In this document: in pieces, positions 51,382 to 61,850 of the stretch
Layout of the letters: every line of letters begins with the position of its first letter
How positions within the stretch are numbered: the first letter of the stretch is position 1
DNA from: Sediminitomix flava
GTDB taxonomy: Bacteria > Bacteroidota > Bacteroidia > Cytophagales > Flammeovirgaceae
Direction: 5' to 3'
Length of the DNA stretch: 64,000 nucleotides
Assembly: GCF_003149185.1 (NCBI RefSeq)
Contig: NZ_QGDO01000009.1
Coordinates: 176,060-240,059 of the forward strand
Program-made: the position numbers and the translations under genes
The notes under the pieces: generated by a model
What the model was told of the DNA's origin: nothing
Databases searched by the model: none
What the model saw: only the letters and a program-made list of their open reading frames with translations

Positions 51382-53997
51382 TTATTGAGGATTCTCATTG
51401 TAGAATTTCAAATGCTTCGTGCCATCGTCATCTGTTTTCAGAGAAATACCAACTGCACTATCCTTCTCAATTTCTCCTTTCAGAATGGCTTTAGAAAGAT
51501 CATTAAGCAGTGTTTTCTGTAAAACTCTTTTTAATGGACGAGCACCAAACTGAGGATCGTAACCTAACTCACCTAAGTAATCTAAAGCATCATTATCAGC
51601 TTCGAGTGTAATGTCATTTTCAGCCAAACGTTTCTGAACATCCTTAAACTGAATTCTGACAATATCTCTGATCACGTCTTTAGAAAGCGGTCTGAACATC
51701 AAGATTTCATCAATACGGTTCAAGAATTCGGGACGAACCGAAGCTTTCAACAACTCGATGACATCTTTACGAGTTTCTTCCAACACTTTTTCCGGATCGT
51801 CGACTCCTTGCTCAAAGTTGGCAATACGTTCTTGAATCAAGTGAGAACCAGTGTTGGTTGTCATGATCACAATGGTATTCTTGAAGTCCGCTACACGACC
51901 TTTATTATCTGTCAAACGTCCGTCGTCTAATACTTGAAGCAAGATATTGAAGACATCTGGATGTGCCTTTTCAATCTCATCTAAAAGAATTACAGAATAC
52001 GGCTTTCTTCTGACAGCTTCAGTTAATTGTCCACCTTCATCATAACCGACATAGCCCGGAGGCGCTCCGATCAATCTACTTACCGCATGACGTTCTTGAT
52101 ATTCTGACATATCAATTCTGACCATAGCGTGTTCGTCATTGAAGAGGAATTCTGCAAGTGCTTTAGCCAACTCCGTTTTACCAACACCCGTTGTACCCAA
52201 GAATAGGAATGAACCAATCGGACGGCGAGGGTCTTGCAAACCAGCTCTACTTCTTCGAATTGCATCTGAAATAGATTCGATAGCTTCACCTTGACCCGCA
52301 ACTCTTTTCTTGAGTTCGTCTTCCATATGAAGTAGTTTCTCACGTTCGCTTGCAAGCATTCTACTCACAGGAATTCCCGTCCAACGAGAAACGATATCGG
52401 CAATTTCTTCGGCTGTAATTTCTTCCCTAATCAGCGGATTTTCCTCTGACTGAATAGCCATCTGTAATTGTTTGAGTTGCTCTTCTGCATCTTGGATTTT
52501 CCCGTAACGAAGTTCAGCGACTAAACCGAGGTCTCCATTTCTTTCTGCTTGATCGGCTTGAATGCGGTATTCATCAATTTGTTTTTTGATACTGCTGAGT
52601 TTCTCGATCTTTTCTTTTTCAGCATCCCAACGTGATTTTTCTGCATTGAAATTGCGTTGCAAGTCTGTGATTTCCATCGAAAGGATTTTTTCTTTCTCCT
52701 TATCTTTTTCACGACGCATGGCTTCACGTTCAATTTCCAATTGCATGATTCTACGTTGTACCTCATCCAATTCTTCTGGAAGAGAGTTCATCTGAATACG
52801 CAAACGAGCAGCCGCTTCGTCCATTAAGTCAATGGCTTTATCGGGTAAGAAACGATCTGTGATATATCGGTTCGAGAGTTCTGCCGCAGCAATAATTGCA
52901 TCGTCTTTGATGCGCACGCCGTGGTGAACTTCATATTTTTCTTTAATCCCTCTCAATATCGAAATCGTATCTTGAACTGTTGGTTCATCTACAACAACGG
53001 TCTGAAAACGTCTTTCGAGGGCTTTATCTTTTTCTATATGTTTCTGATACTCTTTCAGTGTAGTAGCTCCAATCGAACGCAGTTCGCCACGGGCTAAAGC
53101 AGGTTTCAATAAGTTGGCTGCATCCATTGCGCCTTCTCCACCACCAGCACCTACCAAAGTGTGTATCTCATCGATGAAAAGAATGATTTTCCCATCAGAT
53201 TCAGTTACTTCTTTAATTACTGACTTCAGACGTTCTTCAAATTCTCCTTTATATTTTGCTCCAGCTACGAGCAATCCCATATCCAAAGACACCAAAGTAA
53301 TATCTCTTAGGTTTTCTGGAACATCACCCGAGGCGATACGCTGTGCTAAACCTTCTGCAATAGCAGTTTTACCTACTCCCGGTTCACCAATTAGCATTGG
53401 ATTGTTCTTCGAACGTCTCGATAAGATTTGTAATACTCGACGAATTTCTTCGTCACGACCAATAACGGGGTCTATCTTTCCTTTTTTGGCAAGTTCAGTA
53501 AGGTTCTGAGAATATCTTTCTAAGGATTTATATTTTGATTCGGCATTCTGATCTGTTACACGATGACTACCTCTCAATTCCTTAATCGCTTTTTTCAGTA
53601 AGTCTTCTGAGAAACCCACACTTCTTAGGAGTTGAGCCTCTTTATCAGTTCCTTTTAATAAACCTAATAAAACGTGTTCGATCGTCACAAACTCATCTTT
53701 CATGCTAGAGCGATATTTATCAGCTTCTTGTAAAGCCTTCGCTGCATCGTTCGATAAGTAAGGATTTTGCCCACTCGATTTTGGATAAGTGGAAACGATA
53801 TTATCTAACTGACGGTCAAAAGAAGCTTTATCAACATCTAGTTTTTTAAATAGGAAAGTGGTGATGTTTTCTTCTTGACCAAATATTGCTTTTAACAGGT
53901 GCCCTGTTTGTATAATTTGTTGCTGATCGGAAACAGCTAATTGTGAAGCCTTATTGAGGGCTTCTTGAGTTTGAATGGTAAATTTATCAAAGTTCAT
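51382..53997 (-). CDS. clpB: ATP-dependent disaggregase ClpB
   Basis: 871 residues, full length. Clp-N repeats cover about 1-145 ([16 protein letters not shown]). AAA-1 has Walker A GEPGVGKT (204-211) and [13 protein letters not shown]. The ClpB-specific coiled-coil middle domain is at about 405-530, which separates it from ClpA and ClpC. AAA-2 has GTTGVGKTE (Lys607) and [13 protein letters not shown]. The ClpB C-terminal domain ends it. There is no ClpP-binding IGF loop. With DnaK it rescues aggregated proteins. A heat-shock promoter is not evident upstream in this phylum's terms. Confidence 0.97.
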   Translation of the reverse strand: MNFDKFTIQTQEALNKASQLAVSDQQQIIQTGHLLKAIFGQEENITTFLFKKLDVDKASFDRQLDNIVSTYPKSSGQNPYLSNDAAKALQEADKYRSSMKDEFVTIEHVLLGLLKGTDKEAQLLRSVGFSEDLLKKAIKELRGSHRVTDQNAESKYKSLERYSQNLTELAKKGKIDPVIGRDEEIRRVLQILSRRSKNNPMLIGEPGVGKTAIAEGLAQRIASGDVPENLRDITLVSLDMGLLVAGAKYKGEFEERLKSVIKEVTESDGKIILFIDEIHTLVGAGGGEGAMDAANLLKPALARGELRSIGATTLKEYQKHIEKDKALERRFQTVVVDEPTVQDTISILRGIKEKYEVHHGVRIKDDAIIAAAELSNRYITDRFLPDKAIDLMDEAAARLRIQMNSLPEELDEVQRRIMQLEIEREAMRREKDKEKEKILSMEITDLQRNFNAEKSRWDAEKEKIEKLSSIKKQIDEYRIQADQAERNGDLGLVAELRYGKIQDAEEQLKQLQMAIQSEENPLIREEITAEEIADIVSRWTGIPVSRMLASEREKLLHMEDELKKRVAGQGEAIESISDAIRRSRAGLQDPRRPIGSFLFLGTTGVGKTELAKALAEFLFNDEHAMVRIDMSEYQERHAVSRLIGAPPGYVGYDEGGQLTEAVRRKPYSVILLDEIEKAHPDVFNILLQVLDDGRLTDNKGRVADFKNTIVIMTTNTGSHLIQERIANFEQGVDDPEKVLEETRKDVIELLKASVRPEFLNRIDEILMFRPLSKDVIRDIVRIQFKDVQKRLAENDITLEADNDALDYLGELGYDPQFGARPLKRVLQKTLLNDLSKAILKGEIEKDSAVGISLKTDDDGTKHLKFYNENPQ

Positions 53998-54163
53998 ACG
54001 CTCTCTTTTTTAGTTATGAAATGCCAATCTTCAATTTTGAGTTTGGATTCATAGAAGACTTAACAAATTCGTGACCAATTCAAGAAAATGTTGATTTTCA
54101 GAGATTTGTATGACAAAATTTCCGATTCATTGTATTTTATTGATTAAAGTCAGTCAAACTGTC

Positions 54164-56494
54164 TCATTTTGTGTCTTTTACCGTCAGGTTTTCTTGCTCA
54201 CTTTTTTTAGAGGTTACTTGTTTCGTACTGAGAATAGCCATCACTTTTACGACAACTTGGGCTAAATTATAAAGTGGATAAAGACTAATTACGGCTTGAA
54301 CTTCTTTTTTGTCTTTGGTCAAAATGTTAAATGTATGAGACTGTAGCTCTTTTTCGTCAACTACTTTTTTGATCTTATTATCCAACTGAGTCATTTCTCT
54401 AGCACTAAGCATAAGGTCGGCAAGCGGACGGTCTCTGTATTCAATTCTTTTATATCCTGTTAGCTTTTCAAAATTAGGGTTAGCCTTTTTCATTTTACCA
54501 TTCTTGTCTAGTTCAACTATTGTAAGATGATTGTTAAAGGCTGTGATTCTTAGATTGCTGTCAAGTGATTTTTCACGTTCTTCAGTGATGAAATTGGCGA
54601 GCATAATCACTTTGATTGTTTTTCCATCTAGGTCAAAAATAGGGTTATAGGTAGCACTAATCCATATTTCTTTCCCCTTGTTAGTCAACCTTTTGAATTC
54701 TCCAGTCATGAAAGAACCACTTGAAAGCCCTGTCCACATGAGTTGGTAGCGTTGGGAGTTGGCTTCTGATGGAACAACAAGAACAGATTCGTGTTTGCCT
54801 ATGAGTTCTGTTGGTTTGTATCCCATGATACTCAAAAACATATCATTTACTTTCAGTATCTTCCCTTGTGGGTCAAACTCTAGGGTAGCACTACTTTTAT
54901 CGATCGCATCAATGATATTTTGAGTAAGGTTAGATTCCTTTTTGAGTTCTAAAAGTTTCTGACTGAGTTTACCTTGAGTGTCTTGCAGTTCTTGAGCAAA
55001 GAGTGCCATTTCTTTTTCCTTTTGCTGAAGGAGTTCATTTTTTTCTTTGGTAGAAGTCAGTAATTCTTTTGTTCGCTGATTGATTTGGAAAACAGAGAGC
55101 GTATTACTCAATTTTTCAGCAGCATTTTTTATAAAATCTTGATAGCCTTGATTCAGTGGAGAGAAGGACGCAACTTCTATGGTTCCATAAAAATCTTCAT
55201 TATAATAAAGAGGGCAAATCATAATACTGCGAGGAGGTGCTGCTCCTAAGCCAGAAGTAATTCCTATGTAGTTCTCGGGTATTTCTTCAAGATATAATGG
55301 ACTTTTTTCTTTTATTACTTGAGCGATCAAACCTTCTTTCTTCAATTCATATCGCTCAAAGCTTTTCTGACTTCCATAAGCGTAACAGCTGCTAAATGTA
55401 AGTTCTATATCAGAATTGTGAGAGGTATTAATGAAAACAATGCCTTGATTGAGATTACAATAATTACAGAGGAAACGGATAAAGTCATAGGTAAGCTGAT
55501 CAACCTCTGTCGAGTTTTTATTCAGAATATCACTGATTAGAGAAAAGCCTTCATTTGTCCAACTGCTGATTTCTTTCTCTTCTGCCATAGACTTTAAAGA
55601 GAGAGACATGTCTTGAAGGGCCACTCCTAAAGGCCAATTTTCTATGCTTGAACTTGTTCCATGATCAAATTCTAATTTTGTTATCTGATTGACATATTCG
55701 ATAGCATTTGTCAATCGAAGCTCTATTTCTGATCTCGAATGAGAAAGTAAATCAAGTGTTTCAGCATCATTGTGTGTGGATTGATTTGTGAGTTGCCCAA
55801 GTTTGATTTGCTCTTTACGTAGCTTCTTCAAAAAGATATTTATGATCTCATAATAGAGGTATAAAAATCCTGAAAGACAGAGTAGGGCAGAAATACAGAT
55901 AATCCATTTTGTTTTAGTTTCACTTAAAGCTTCTCTATTTTTTAGTAATGCTCTGAATGTCCTATTTTTTCGGACTAAAGTGGTGTTTCTACGTTGAAGG
56001 AAGTTTAAGGTCTTGTTCAGTTTCTCTTTTCGGTCTGATGCACTAAGACTAGAGTGTTTACTTCTGAGATTGGATAAGTTGTAATTCCACAGCTTATTGA
56101 CATATTGGTAATGTTCCAAGAATTCTTTCTGGTATTCTTCTAATCCTGTCGGAAGATGTGTGTCGGCAGTCTGAAATGAGGGCGGATAATCTCCCATTCG
56201 TTGCTCAAATATTTTAGCCTTCTTCAAAGCCTCAATTTTGGTATTTACATGATCGGCTTCTCTTTTCAATATGAGCAACTGCTTTCGGTTTCCTTGCTTC
56301 ACATACTCTTCTGCGAAAAGAGGGAAGTTTTTAATCGTAAATTCTTGATTTAGTATTTCCTCATTGAGTTTGGAGTGCTGATTGGAAAAATGAGATAAAG
56401 TAGCAATCAGTCCGAAGAGAATGACAAGGAATAAAGAAAATAGAATGAGAATGAGTCTTAGGTGAAAAGGAAAGATTTTGGGAGTAAATACCAT
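54164..56494 (-). CDS. Membrane sensor with GAF and two PAS domains, no output domain
   Basis: 776 residues. TM1 (about 12-34) and TM2 (about 195-217) flank a helical periplasmic sensor rich in Lys and Glu. In the cytoplasm there is a GAF domain (about 320-460, GIVFINTSHNSDIELTF, APPRSIMICPLYY), a coiled coil (about 460-520), PAS 1 (about 525-640, ATLEFDPQGKILKVNDMF, KGKEIWISATYNPIFDLDG) and PAS 2 (about 650-765). No histidine kinase, GGDEF, EAL, phosphatase or HTH is present, and the protein ends shortly after PAS 2. It must signal through a partner. No partner gene lies next to it. Confidence 0.85.
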   Translation of the reverse strand: MVFTPKIFPFHLRLILILFSLFLVILFGLIATLSHFSNQHSKLNEEILNQEFTIKNFPLFAEEYVKQGNRKQLLILKREADHVNTKIEALKKAKIFEQRMGDYPPSFQTADTHLPTGLEEYQKEFLEHYQYVNKLWNYNLSNLRSKHSSLSASDRKEKLNKTLNFLQRRNTTLVRKNRTFRALLKNREALSETKTKWIICISALLCLSGFLYLYYEIINIFLKKLRKEQIKLGQLTNQSTHNDAETLDLLSHSRSEIELRLTNAIEYVNQITKLEFDHGTSSSIENWPLGVALQDMSLSLKSMAEEKEISSWTNEGFSLISDILNKNSTEVDQLTYDFIRFLCNYCNLNQGIVFINTSHNSDIELTFSSCYAYGSQKSFERYELKKEGLIAQVIKEKSPLYLEEIPENYIGITSGLGAAPPRSIMICPLYYNEDFYGTIEVASFSPLNQGYQDFIKNAAEKLSNTLSVFQINQRTKELLTSTKEKNELLQQKEKEMALFAQELQDTQGKLSQKLLELKKESNLTQNIIDAIDKSSATLEFDPQGKILKVNDMFLSIMGYKPTELIGKHESVLVVPSEANSQRYQLMWTGLSSGSFMTGEFKRLTNKGKEIWISATYNPIFDLDGKTIKVIMLANFITEEREKSLDSNLRITAFNNHLTIVELDKNGKMKKANPNFEKLTGYKRIEYRDRPLADLMLSAREMTQLDNKIKKVVDEKELQSHTFNILTKDKKEVQAVISLYPLYNLAQVVVKVMAILSTKQVTSKKSEQENLTVKDTK

Positions 56495-56713
56495 ATATTT
56501 TTTGGGCTAATTGGGTCTTAGTAATGGGTAACTTTAGGAAAATTATTACAAGCCTATTGATATATATAGCTAGAATAGGATAGAAAGAATTTACCTTGAA
56601 AAGAGCTAATAAGATTCTATTAAATTAAAGCATACAAGCTCAAAATCTCAACCTTTATGGGGGTTTTCTCTTTGAAGAAAGAGCGAACTTAACCAGCTAT
56701 TAGACCCATTAGA

Positions 56714-58522
56714 ATGAATAACCAACTACTAGCACTCATTATGAGTCCACTTACTGTGCAGCAAAGTCAGTGGCTTGTGATGGGAGTGATGCTCTTTGTC
56801 ATCATCAACCTATTTTTAGGAAGGTTAAAACCTTCTACTACTTTCTTTATAGCTGTCATGAGTCTGTTGGTGGCAGGGGTTGTAAGCCCCGAACAAGTTT
56901 TACAAGGCTTTGCAAATCCGCAGATCATCACAATTATTTTACTTATCCTAATTTCTTCATTATTGCACAAGCATTATAATGTTGGAAAGCTTTTAGACAT
57001 TTTATTCAAGCATATAAAATCACCCAAAGGTTTTTTGCTTAGAATGATGGTCTATTCAGCCTCTCTATCTTCAATGATAAACAATACGCCTGTTGTAGCT
57101 TTCATGACTTCGTATGTGTACGGTTGGGGAAAGAAAAATCAAGTACCTGCTTCTAAGCTTCTGATTCCATTATCTTATGCCACTATTTTAGGAGGAATGA
57201 TGACGCTTGTCGGTACTTCTACAAATTTGGTTTTAAATGGATTTATCGCTCAGAATAATTTAGCAGTTTTCAAGTTTGCGGATTTTTTTGTGCCAGGTCT
57301 ATTAGTGACAAGTTTAGGGATCGCTTATCTGTACTTTTGGGGGTATAAGCTATTGCCAACTACTCAAGAGATTTTCAATGAAGTTCAAGCAATGGCTCCC
57401 GAATATTTGATTGAGACAGAAGTAAGTCAGCGGTCGGTTTTGGTTGGAGAACCATTAATAAAGACTCCTCTTCAAAACTTTGATGGTGCATATCTGATAG
57501 AATTACATAGAGGAGATGAAGTGATTTCTCCTATTCCAGAAGATTTGATTGTGCAAAGTGATGATCGTTTGATGTATATGGGGCAGACGGATCGGATCAT
57601 GGACATTGTGAATGCAGGTCTTGGAATAGATGTACCTCAGCATGAGGAAGAAAAAGAATTAATAGAAGCCTTAATCCCTTCTTCAGCTTCTTTTTTACGA
57701 ATGGCAATAGATCGAGAAAAGTTTAAGAAGCAATTTGATGCAGAAATTATAGCCATTCATAGAGGTGGAGAAAAGTTACAAACCAAAAAGAATGAAACTG
57801 TTGAACTACGATCGGGAGATTTGGTACTTCTTTCGGTGGGAGATCGTTTCTTTCAGATACCAGCAAGAGAAAAGCATTTTTATATCTTGACACAGGATGC
57901 GAAAGAAAAAGAACCGAAACAGAAGAAAGAACTCTTCATTGTTGGTGGAATAATCTTGACTGTTGTCGCTTTGATGATAACAGGAATTCTGACGTTGTTC
58001 AAAGGTGCTTTATTGATATTGACAGCCTTCTTACTTTTCAGATTAGTTAGCTTCTCGGATATCAATAAAGAGTTAGATATGAATTTGGTAGTCGTTTTGG
58101 TAAGTGCACTGACGCTCGGAAATGCCTTTATCAGTACGGGAACGGCAAGTATTCTTTCAAATAGCTTTCTTTCTGTCTTTTATCCTTTTGGTGAAATAGG
58201 AATTTTGTGTGGAATTTTTGCACTAACGGTTTTACTCACTTCGTTTGTGACCAATGTGGCCGCTATATCTATTATTTTTCCAATTGCTTACTCAATAGCT
58301 CATGCTTTAGGAGTAGATGGAACACCATTTTACTTAGGAATAGCTTTTGCCGCATCTGCTGCATTTTTGACACCTGTGAGTTATCAGACAAACTGGATGG
58401 TATATACTCCAGGAAATTATACTTCAAAAGATTTCTTTAGAGTTGGATTTCCACTCACACTCATTTATACCTTCACCTGTATCATATTTATCATTTTTAA
58501 GTACGATTTAGTTGCCTTTTAA
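56714..58522 (+). CDS. SLC13/DASS-family permease with two TrkA_C domains
   Basis: 602 residues. The N-terminal membrane half (about 5-215) holds the first family signature region, NNTPVVAFMTS and LVGTSTNLVLNGF. Two cytoplasmic TrkA_C (RCK_C) domains are inserted (about 230-305, 320-390; SVLVGEPLIKTPL, LRSGDLVLLSVGDRF). The second membrane half (about 405-600) repeats the signature TSFVTNVAAISIIFP. Homologues move sulfate, dicarboxylates or other anions with sodium or protons. The TrkA_C insertion is the SdcS/YbiR- or sulfate-type layout. The substrate is not resolved. Confidence 0.87.
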   Translation: MNNQLLALIMSPLTVQQSQWLVMGVMLFVIINLFLGRLKPSTTFFIAVMSLLVAGVVSPEQVLQGFANPQIITIILLILISSLLHKHYNVGKLLDILFKHIKSPKGFLLRMMVYSASLSSMINNTPVVAFMTSYVYGWGKKNQVPASKLLIPLSYATILGGMMTLVGTSTNLVLNGFIAQNNLAVFKFADFFVPGLLVTSLGIAYLYFWGYKLLPTTQEIFNEVQAMAPEYLIETEVSQRSVLVGEPLIKTPLQNFDGAYLIELHRGDEVISPIPEDLIVQSDDRLMYMGQTDRIMDIVNAGLGIDVPQHEEEKELIEALIPSSASFLRMAIDREKFKKQFDAEIIAIHRGGEKLQTKKNETVELRSGDLVLLSVGDRFFQIPAREKHFYILTQDAKEKEPKQKKELFIVGGIILTVVALMITGILTLFKGALLILTAFLLFRLVSFSDINKELDMNLVVVLVSALTLGNAFISTGTASILSNSFLSVFYPFGEIGILCGIFALTVLLTSFVTNVAAISIIFPIAYSIAHALGVDGTPFYLGIAFAASAAFLTPVSYQTNWMVYTPGNYTSKDFFRVGFPLTLIYTFTCIIFIIFKYDLVAF

Positions 58523-58635
58523 GACTGTAGGGAGTTGAAAATATTCAACTTCAACAATAAAATTTAGTATCTAATAAAAAGGTTAGTTAATTTTAGCCTC
58601 AGAATTATCAGATTATTATCCACTATTTCACTTCA

Positions 58636-59325
58636 ATGAAACATTTGCTACCGAATGATCTCGTGAGCAAGAAAGGTCGCTATACGATCTTCTCATGCTT
58701 AAGTAGCGAAGAACTTGAAGAACTTGAGTTGGTGCAAACTACTCAAGTATACAAAAAGGGACAGCCTGTATTTCAGGAGAATACACAGTCTGCAGCCCTT
58801 TTTTACGTTAACCAAGGCTTCGTGAAAGTAACCAAGTTAGGGAGTAACGGTAAGGAACAAATTTTACGTATTGCTAAAACCGATGATCTAGTAGGCTACC
58901 GCTCAGTAATAAGCGGGAGTAGGTACAAGTCTTCTGCTATTGCAATCGAAGATTCTGTGATTACCCTGATTCCTAAAGCTTTTTTCTTAAAATTATTGCA
59001 AAACAATCCTGTCTTCTACAGCAAAGTCACAATTATGCTTTGCGAAACATTAGACAGAACTGAGACCAAAATTACCGATATCGCTTATAAGCCTGTGCGC
59101 GGACGTATAGCTGAAGCTTTATTGTTATTGAATGATTTGCTAGACGAAAAAGAGCATATCACACTCACCCGTGAAGATCTAGCAGGTTTGGTAGGAACTG
59201 TAAAAGAAACTGCCATCCGAATCATTTCAGAATTTAAACACGACAAACTGATCGAAATTCATAAGCGCAGCATCAAAGTCGTGAATGAAAAAGGGCTCGA
59301 AAAAGTGAGTAGCCTTTACAATTAG
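58636..59325 (+). CDS. Crp/Fnr-family transcription regulator
   Basis: 229 residues. The cyclic-nucleotide-binding-like domain spans about 15-135 (FSCLSSEELEELELVQ, YKKGQPVFQENTQSAALFYVNQGFVKV, ILRIAKTDDLVGYRS). A dimer helix follows, then a winged HTH (about 150-225, LTREDLAGLVGTVKETAIRIISEFK). No Fnr-type Cys cluster is present at the N-terminus, so it is not an iron-sulfur oxygen sensor. The recognition helix TVKETAIRIISE is typical. The target genes are unknown; it lies 113 bp after the SLC13 permease gene on the same strand. Confidence 0.92.
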   Translation: MKHLLPNDLVSKKGRYTIFSCLSSEELEELELVQTTQVYKKGQPVFQENTQSAALFYVNQGFVKVTKLGSNGKEQILRIAKTDDLVGYRSVISGSRYKSSAIAIEDSVITLIPKAFFLKLLQNNPVFYSKVTIMLCETLDRTETKITDIAYKPVRGRIAEALLLLNDLLDEKEHITLTREDLAGLVGTVKETAIRIISEFKHDKLIEIHKRSIKVVNEKGLEKVSSLYN

Positions 59326-59404
59326 GAACATACTTGGGTGTAGAAATCAGAACAGTAAATCTATAATTGAGAAAAGTGATGTAATATTATCCTCTTTTCA
59401 CAAT

Positions 59405-59421
59405 CCCAATAAAAAATTGGG
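59405..59421 (+). other. Hairpin after crp-family gene
   Basis: CCCAAT-AAAAA-ATTGGG (extendable by one pair on the left) lies 80 bp after the stop, followed by a moderate T-run within AACGTTTTC. It could be a weak terminator. Confidence 0.4.
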
Positions 59422-59451
59422 AATTAACGTTTTCTACACCTAAAGTTTACT

Positions 59452-59459
59452 TACATTTG
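59452..59459 (+). promoter_or_regulatory. Candidate -7 element of glyA promoter
   Basis: TACATTTG matches TAnnTTTG. A TTTT at 59430-59433 is 18 bp upstream as an imperfect -33. The leader would be about 140 nt. Confidence 0.5.
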
Positions 59460-59490
59460 CAATCAAAATTTACCAGAAGTCTCTGAATCC

Positions 59491-59506
59491 TTCCTTTGTA
59501 AAGGAA
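59491..59506 (+). other. Leader hairpin of glyA
   Basis: TTCCTTT-GT-AAAGGAA is a perfect 7-bp palindrome in the predicted glyA leader. The two-base loop means the innermost pairs would open in RNA. It may also be a DNA operator. No known riboswitch core is seen. Confidence 0.3.
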
Positions 59507-59606
59507 TATATTCTTGGACGGTAATTCAAGTAGCAAAAGTCCAATCACAATTCTTGAATAGACCTCTGGAGTTTTTTTACAACCACTTGCATAGAGCATT
59601 AAGATC

Positions 59607-60890
59607 ATGAAAAGAGACGAAAAGATTTTTGAGCTGATTCAAAAAGAAAGAGTAAGACAAGAGTCAGGCATCGAGCTGATTGCATCTGAAAACTTTACCT
59701 CCCCTCAGGTAATGGAAGCTATGGGAAGTGTATTGACTAACAAATATGCGGAAGGACTTCCTGGTAAAAGATACTACGGCGGATGTGAGGTAGTTGATGT
59801 AGTGGAAACATTAGCTATCGAAAGAGTAAAAGAGTTGTTTGGTGCAAGCTGGGCAAACGTACAACCTCACTCTGGTGCGCAAGCAAATGCAGCAGTAATG
59901 TTAGCTGTATTGAAACCAGGTGATAAAATCTTAGGATTTGACCTTTCTCACGGTGGACACCTTACACACGGTTCTACAGTAAACTTCTCAGGAAAACTTT
60001 ACGAACCAACTTTCTACGGTGTAGAGAAAGAAACTGGACTAATCGACTGGAACAAGGTTGTAGACCAAATCCGTTCTGAAAAACCAAAACTAGTTATTGC
60101 TGGAGCTTCAGCATACTCAAGAGACTGGAACTACGAAGCTATGCGTGGTGCTTGTGATGAGGTAGGTGCATTATTGATGGCTGATATCTCTCACCCTTCA
60201 GGGCTTATTGCAAAAGGATTGTTGAACGATCCATTGAAGCACTGTCATATCGTGACATCTACTACACACAAAACACTTCGTGGACCAAGAGGTGGTGTAA
60301 TTATGATGGGCGAAGACTTCGAAAACCCATGGGGATTGAAAACACCTAAAGGAAAGACTCGTATGATGTCTTCTCTATTAGATTCTGGTGTATTCCCAGG
60401 TACACAAGGTGGACCATTGGAGCACGTAATCGCTGGTAAAGCAATTGCATTTGGTGAGTGTCTTACTGATGAGTACGGTGCATACGTTCAACAAGTAAGA
60501 GCAAACGCTCAAGCAATGAACAAAGCATTTATCGATAAAGGATATGATGTAATCTCTGGTGGTACAGATAACCACTTGATGTTGATCGACCTTCGTTCGA
60601 AAAATATCTCAGGTAAATTAGCTGAGAATACTTTGATCAAAGCTGATATCACAATCAATAAAAACATGGTACCATTCGATGACAAATCTCCATTTGTTAC
60701 ATCAGGTATTCGTGTAGGTACTGCAGCTGTAACTACTAGAGGATTAGTAGAAGCAGATATGCCTCGTATCGTTGAATTCATTGACAGAACGTTGATGAAC
60801 CATGAAAACGATAACGAAATTGCAGTAGTAAGAGAAGAAATCAATGCTTGGATGAACCAATTCCCATTATTTAAAGGGTACGAAGGTTAA
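59607..60890 (+). CDS. glyA: Serine hydroxymethyltransferase
   Basis: 427 residues, the usual length. It interconverts serine and glycine with tetrahydrofolate and feeds one-carbon units. Seen: [21 protein letters not shown], the folate/PLP strings [18 protein letters not shown] and [11 protein letters not shown], and the PLP-lysine motif [15 protein letters not shown] with Lys222. It is highly expressed by its look: codon choice here is more uniform (GGT, AAC, ATC) than in neighbours. It is a single gene with a terminator. Confidence 0.97.
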   Translation: MKRDEKIFELIQKERVRQESGIELIASENFTSPQVMEAMGSVLTNKYAEGLPGKRYYGGCEVVDVVETLAIERVKELFGASWANVQPHSGAQANAAVMLAVLKPGDKILGFDLSHGGHLTHGSTVNFSGKLYEPTFYGVEKETGLIDWNKVVDQIRSEKPKLVIAGASAYSRDWNYEAMRGACDEVGALLMADISHPSGLIAKGLLNDPLKHCHIVTSTTHKTLRGPRGGVIMMGEDFENPWGLKTPKGKTRMMSSLLDSGVFPGTQGGPLEHVIAGKAIAFGECLTDEYGAYVQQVRANAQAMNKAFIDKGYDVISGGTDNHLMLIDLRSKNISGKLAENTLIKADITINKNMVPFDDKSPFVTSGIRVGTAAVTTRGLVEADMPRIVEFIDRTLMNHENDNEIAVVREEINAWMNQFPLFKGYEG

Positions 60891-60913
60891 TCACTGAGTA
60901 ATAAGATAAATTG

Positions 60914-60955
60914 AAGGCAATTCATTCGTAAAGAGTGGATTGCCTTTTTCTTTTT
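60914..60955 (+). terminator. Intrinsic terminator of glyA
   Basis: AAGGCAATTCATTC pairs with GAGTGGATTGCCTT, including two G-T pairs, then T5C T5. Confidence 0.85.
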
Positions 60956-61016
60956 AATAAATGGTACACTTGTAGGCTATACCGATTATTAAGAAGTAAT
61001 TCTTTACAGTGCTAGG

Positions 61017-61024
61017 TAAATTTG
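61017..61024 (+). promoter_or_regulatory. Candidate -7 element upstream of 61056 gene
   Basis: TAAATTTG fits TAnnTTTG, 31 bp before the ATG. No clear -33 element is seen. Confidence 0.35.
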
Positions 61025-61055
61025 TGATAACCTAATTTATACCACAATAATACCT

Positions 61056-61817
61056 ATGCCTATTATCAGAACACTTATCACCATTCTCTTGGTGTGCTTT
61101 CTGCCTGCACGTATTCATTCGGCAGTGAAGAATACACCATCCAATCACCCTATTCAAGTTTACTTATTTGACAAACCACTTACAGGAAATGAAACGATCA
61201 CGTTTGCAGATCTGAGCAATACCTTTTTGGCTCTGAAGGAAGGTTATTCTTTAGAGAAAGGAACAATAAAGGTACTACATGATAACAGAGAGGTAATGGT
61301 ACAGCAGTTTCATGAGAGTACGGAATATCATGAATGGATTCGAACTAAACTAGCAACAGAGTTAAGCCTAGAACCTAAGATGGGGCGGTGCCGTCTTAAT
61401 TTCCAATTTGATATCCGAGACGAAAACAATCAGAAGCATGCAGTAAATAGTGATGTAGATTTATCAGCTATAGGCAAAGAATACTCTTCAGATAAAGTCA
61501 ACTTTAGCTATCAAAATAAGCCAATCGATTCCAAGTTATTATTAGCATCTCGTTTTTCAGAAACAGAATTAAATATTGATGCGAGTTTGAAGCTGAAAAG
61601 TGTAAGTGTCCTGTTGGCAAAAGACGGTAAGCCTGAATATTTGGAGGAAGTAACATCTTTAGATGAATATCACGAAAGGCTTCGTGATGAAGTAGCGAAG
61701 AAAATGCAAACCAATGTCAAAAGAGAAATGTATGCAGTTTCCTACATTTTCTTTCTGGAAAATGAAAAGGGTATTCTGATTCAGCAGTCTCGTATCTTGA
61801 ATATTTATCCGTATTAA
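61056..61817 (+). CDS. Exported protein with internal duplication, unknown
   Basis: 253 residues. The signal peptide ends near RIHSA (23). Two halves are related (about 60-135 and 178-250). Each begins with a beta hairpin, has a Y-H-E-W/R helix (STEYHEWIRTKLATEL and LDEYHERLRDEVAKKM) and then a strand pair. The mature protein is periplasmic or secreted. I know no family. The helicase gene starts 33 bp after the stop. Confidence 0.7.
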   Translation: MPIIRTLITILLVCFLPARIHSAVKNTPSNHPIQVYLFDKPLTGNETITFADLSNTFLALKEGYSLEKGTIKVLHDNREVMVQQFHESTEYHEWIRTKLATELSLEPKMGRCRLNFQFDIRDENNQKHAVNSDVDLSAIGKEYSSDKVNFSYQNKPIDSKLLLASRFSETELNIDASLKLKSVSVLLAKDGKPEYLEEVTSLDEYHERLRDEVAKKMQTNVKREMYAVSYIFFLENEKGILIQQSRILNIYPY

Positions 61818-61850
61818 TTCCTTTTTCGAAAATCTTTTCATCTTTGCAGC

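Noticed and set aside
53114..53509. A 131-residue plus-strand frame within clpB
   Set aside because: Antisense to the conserved AAA-1 domain of ClpB.
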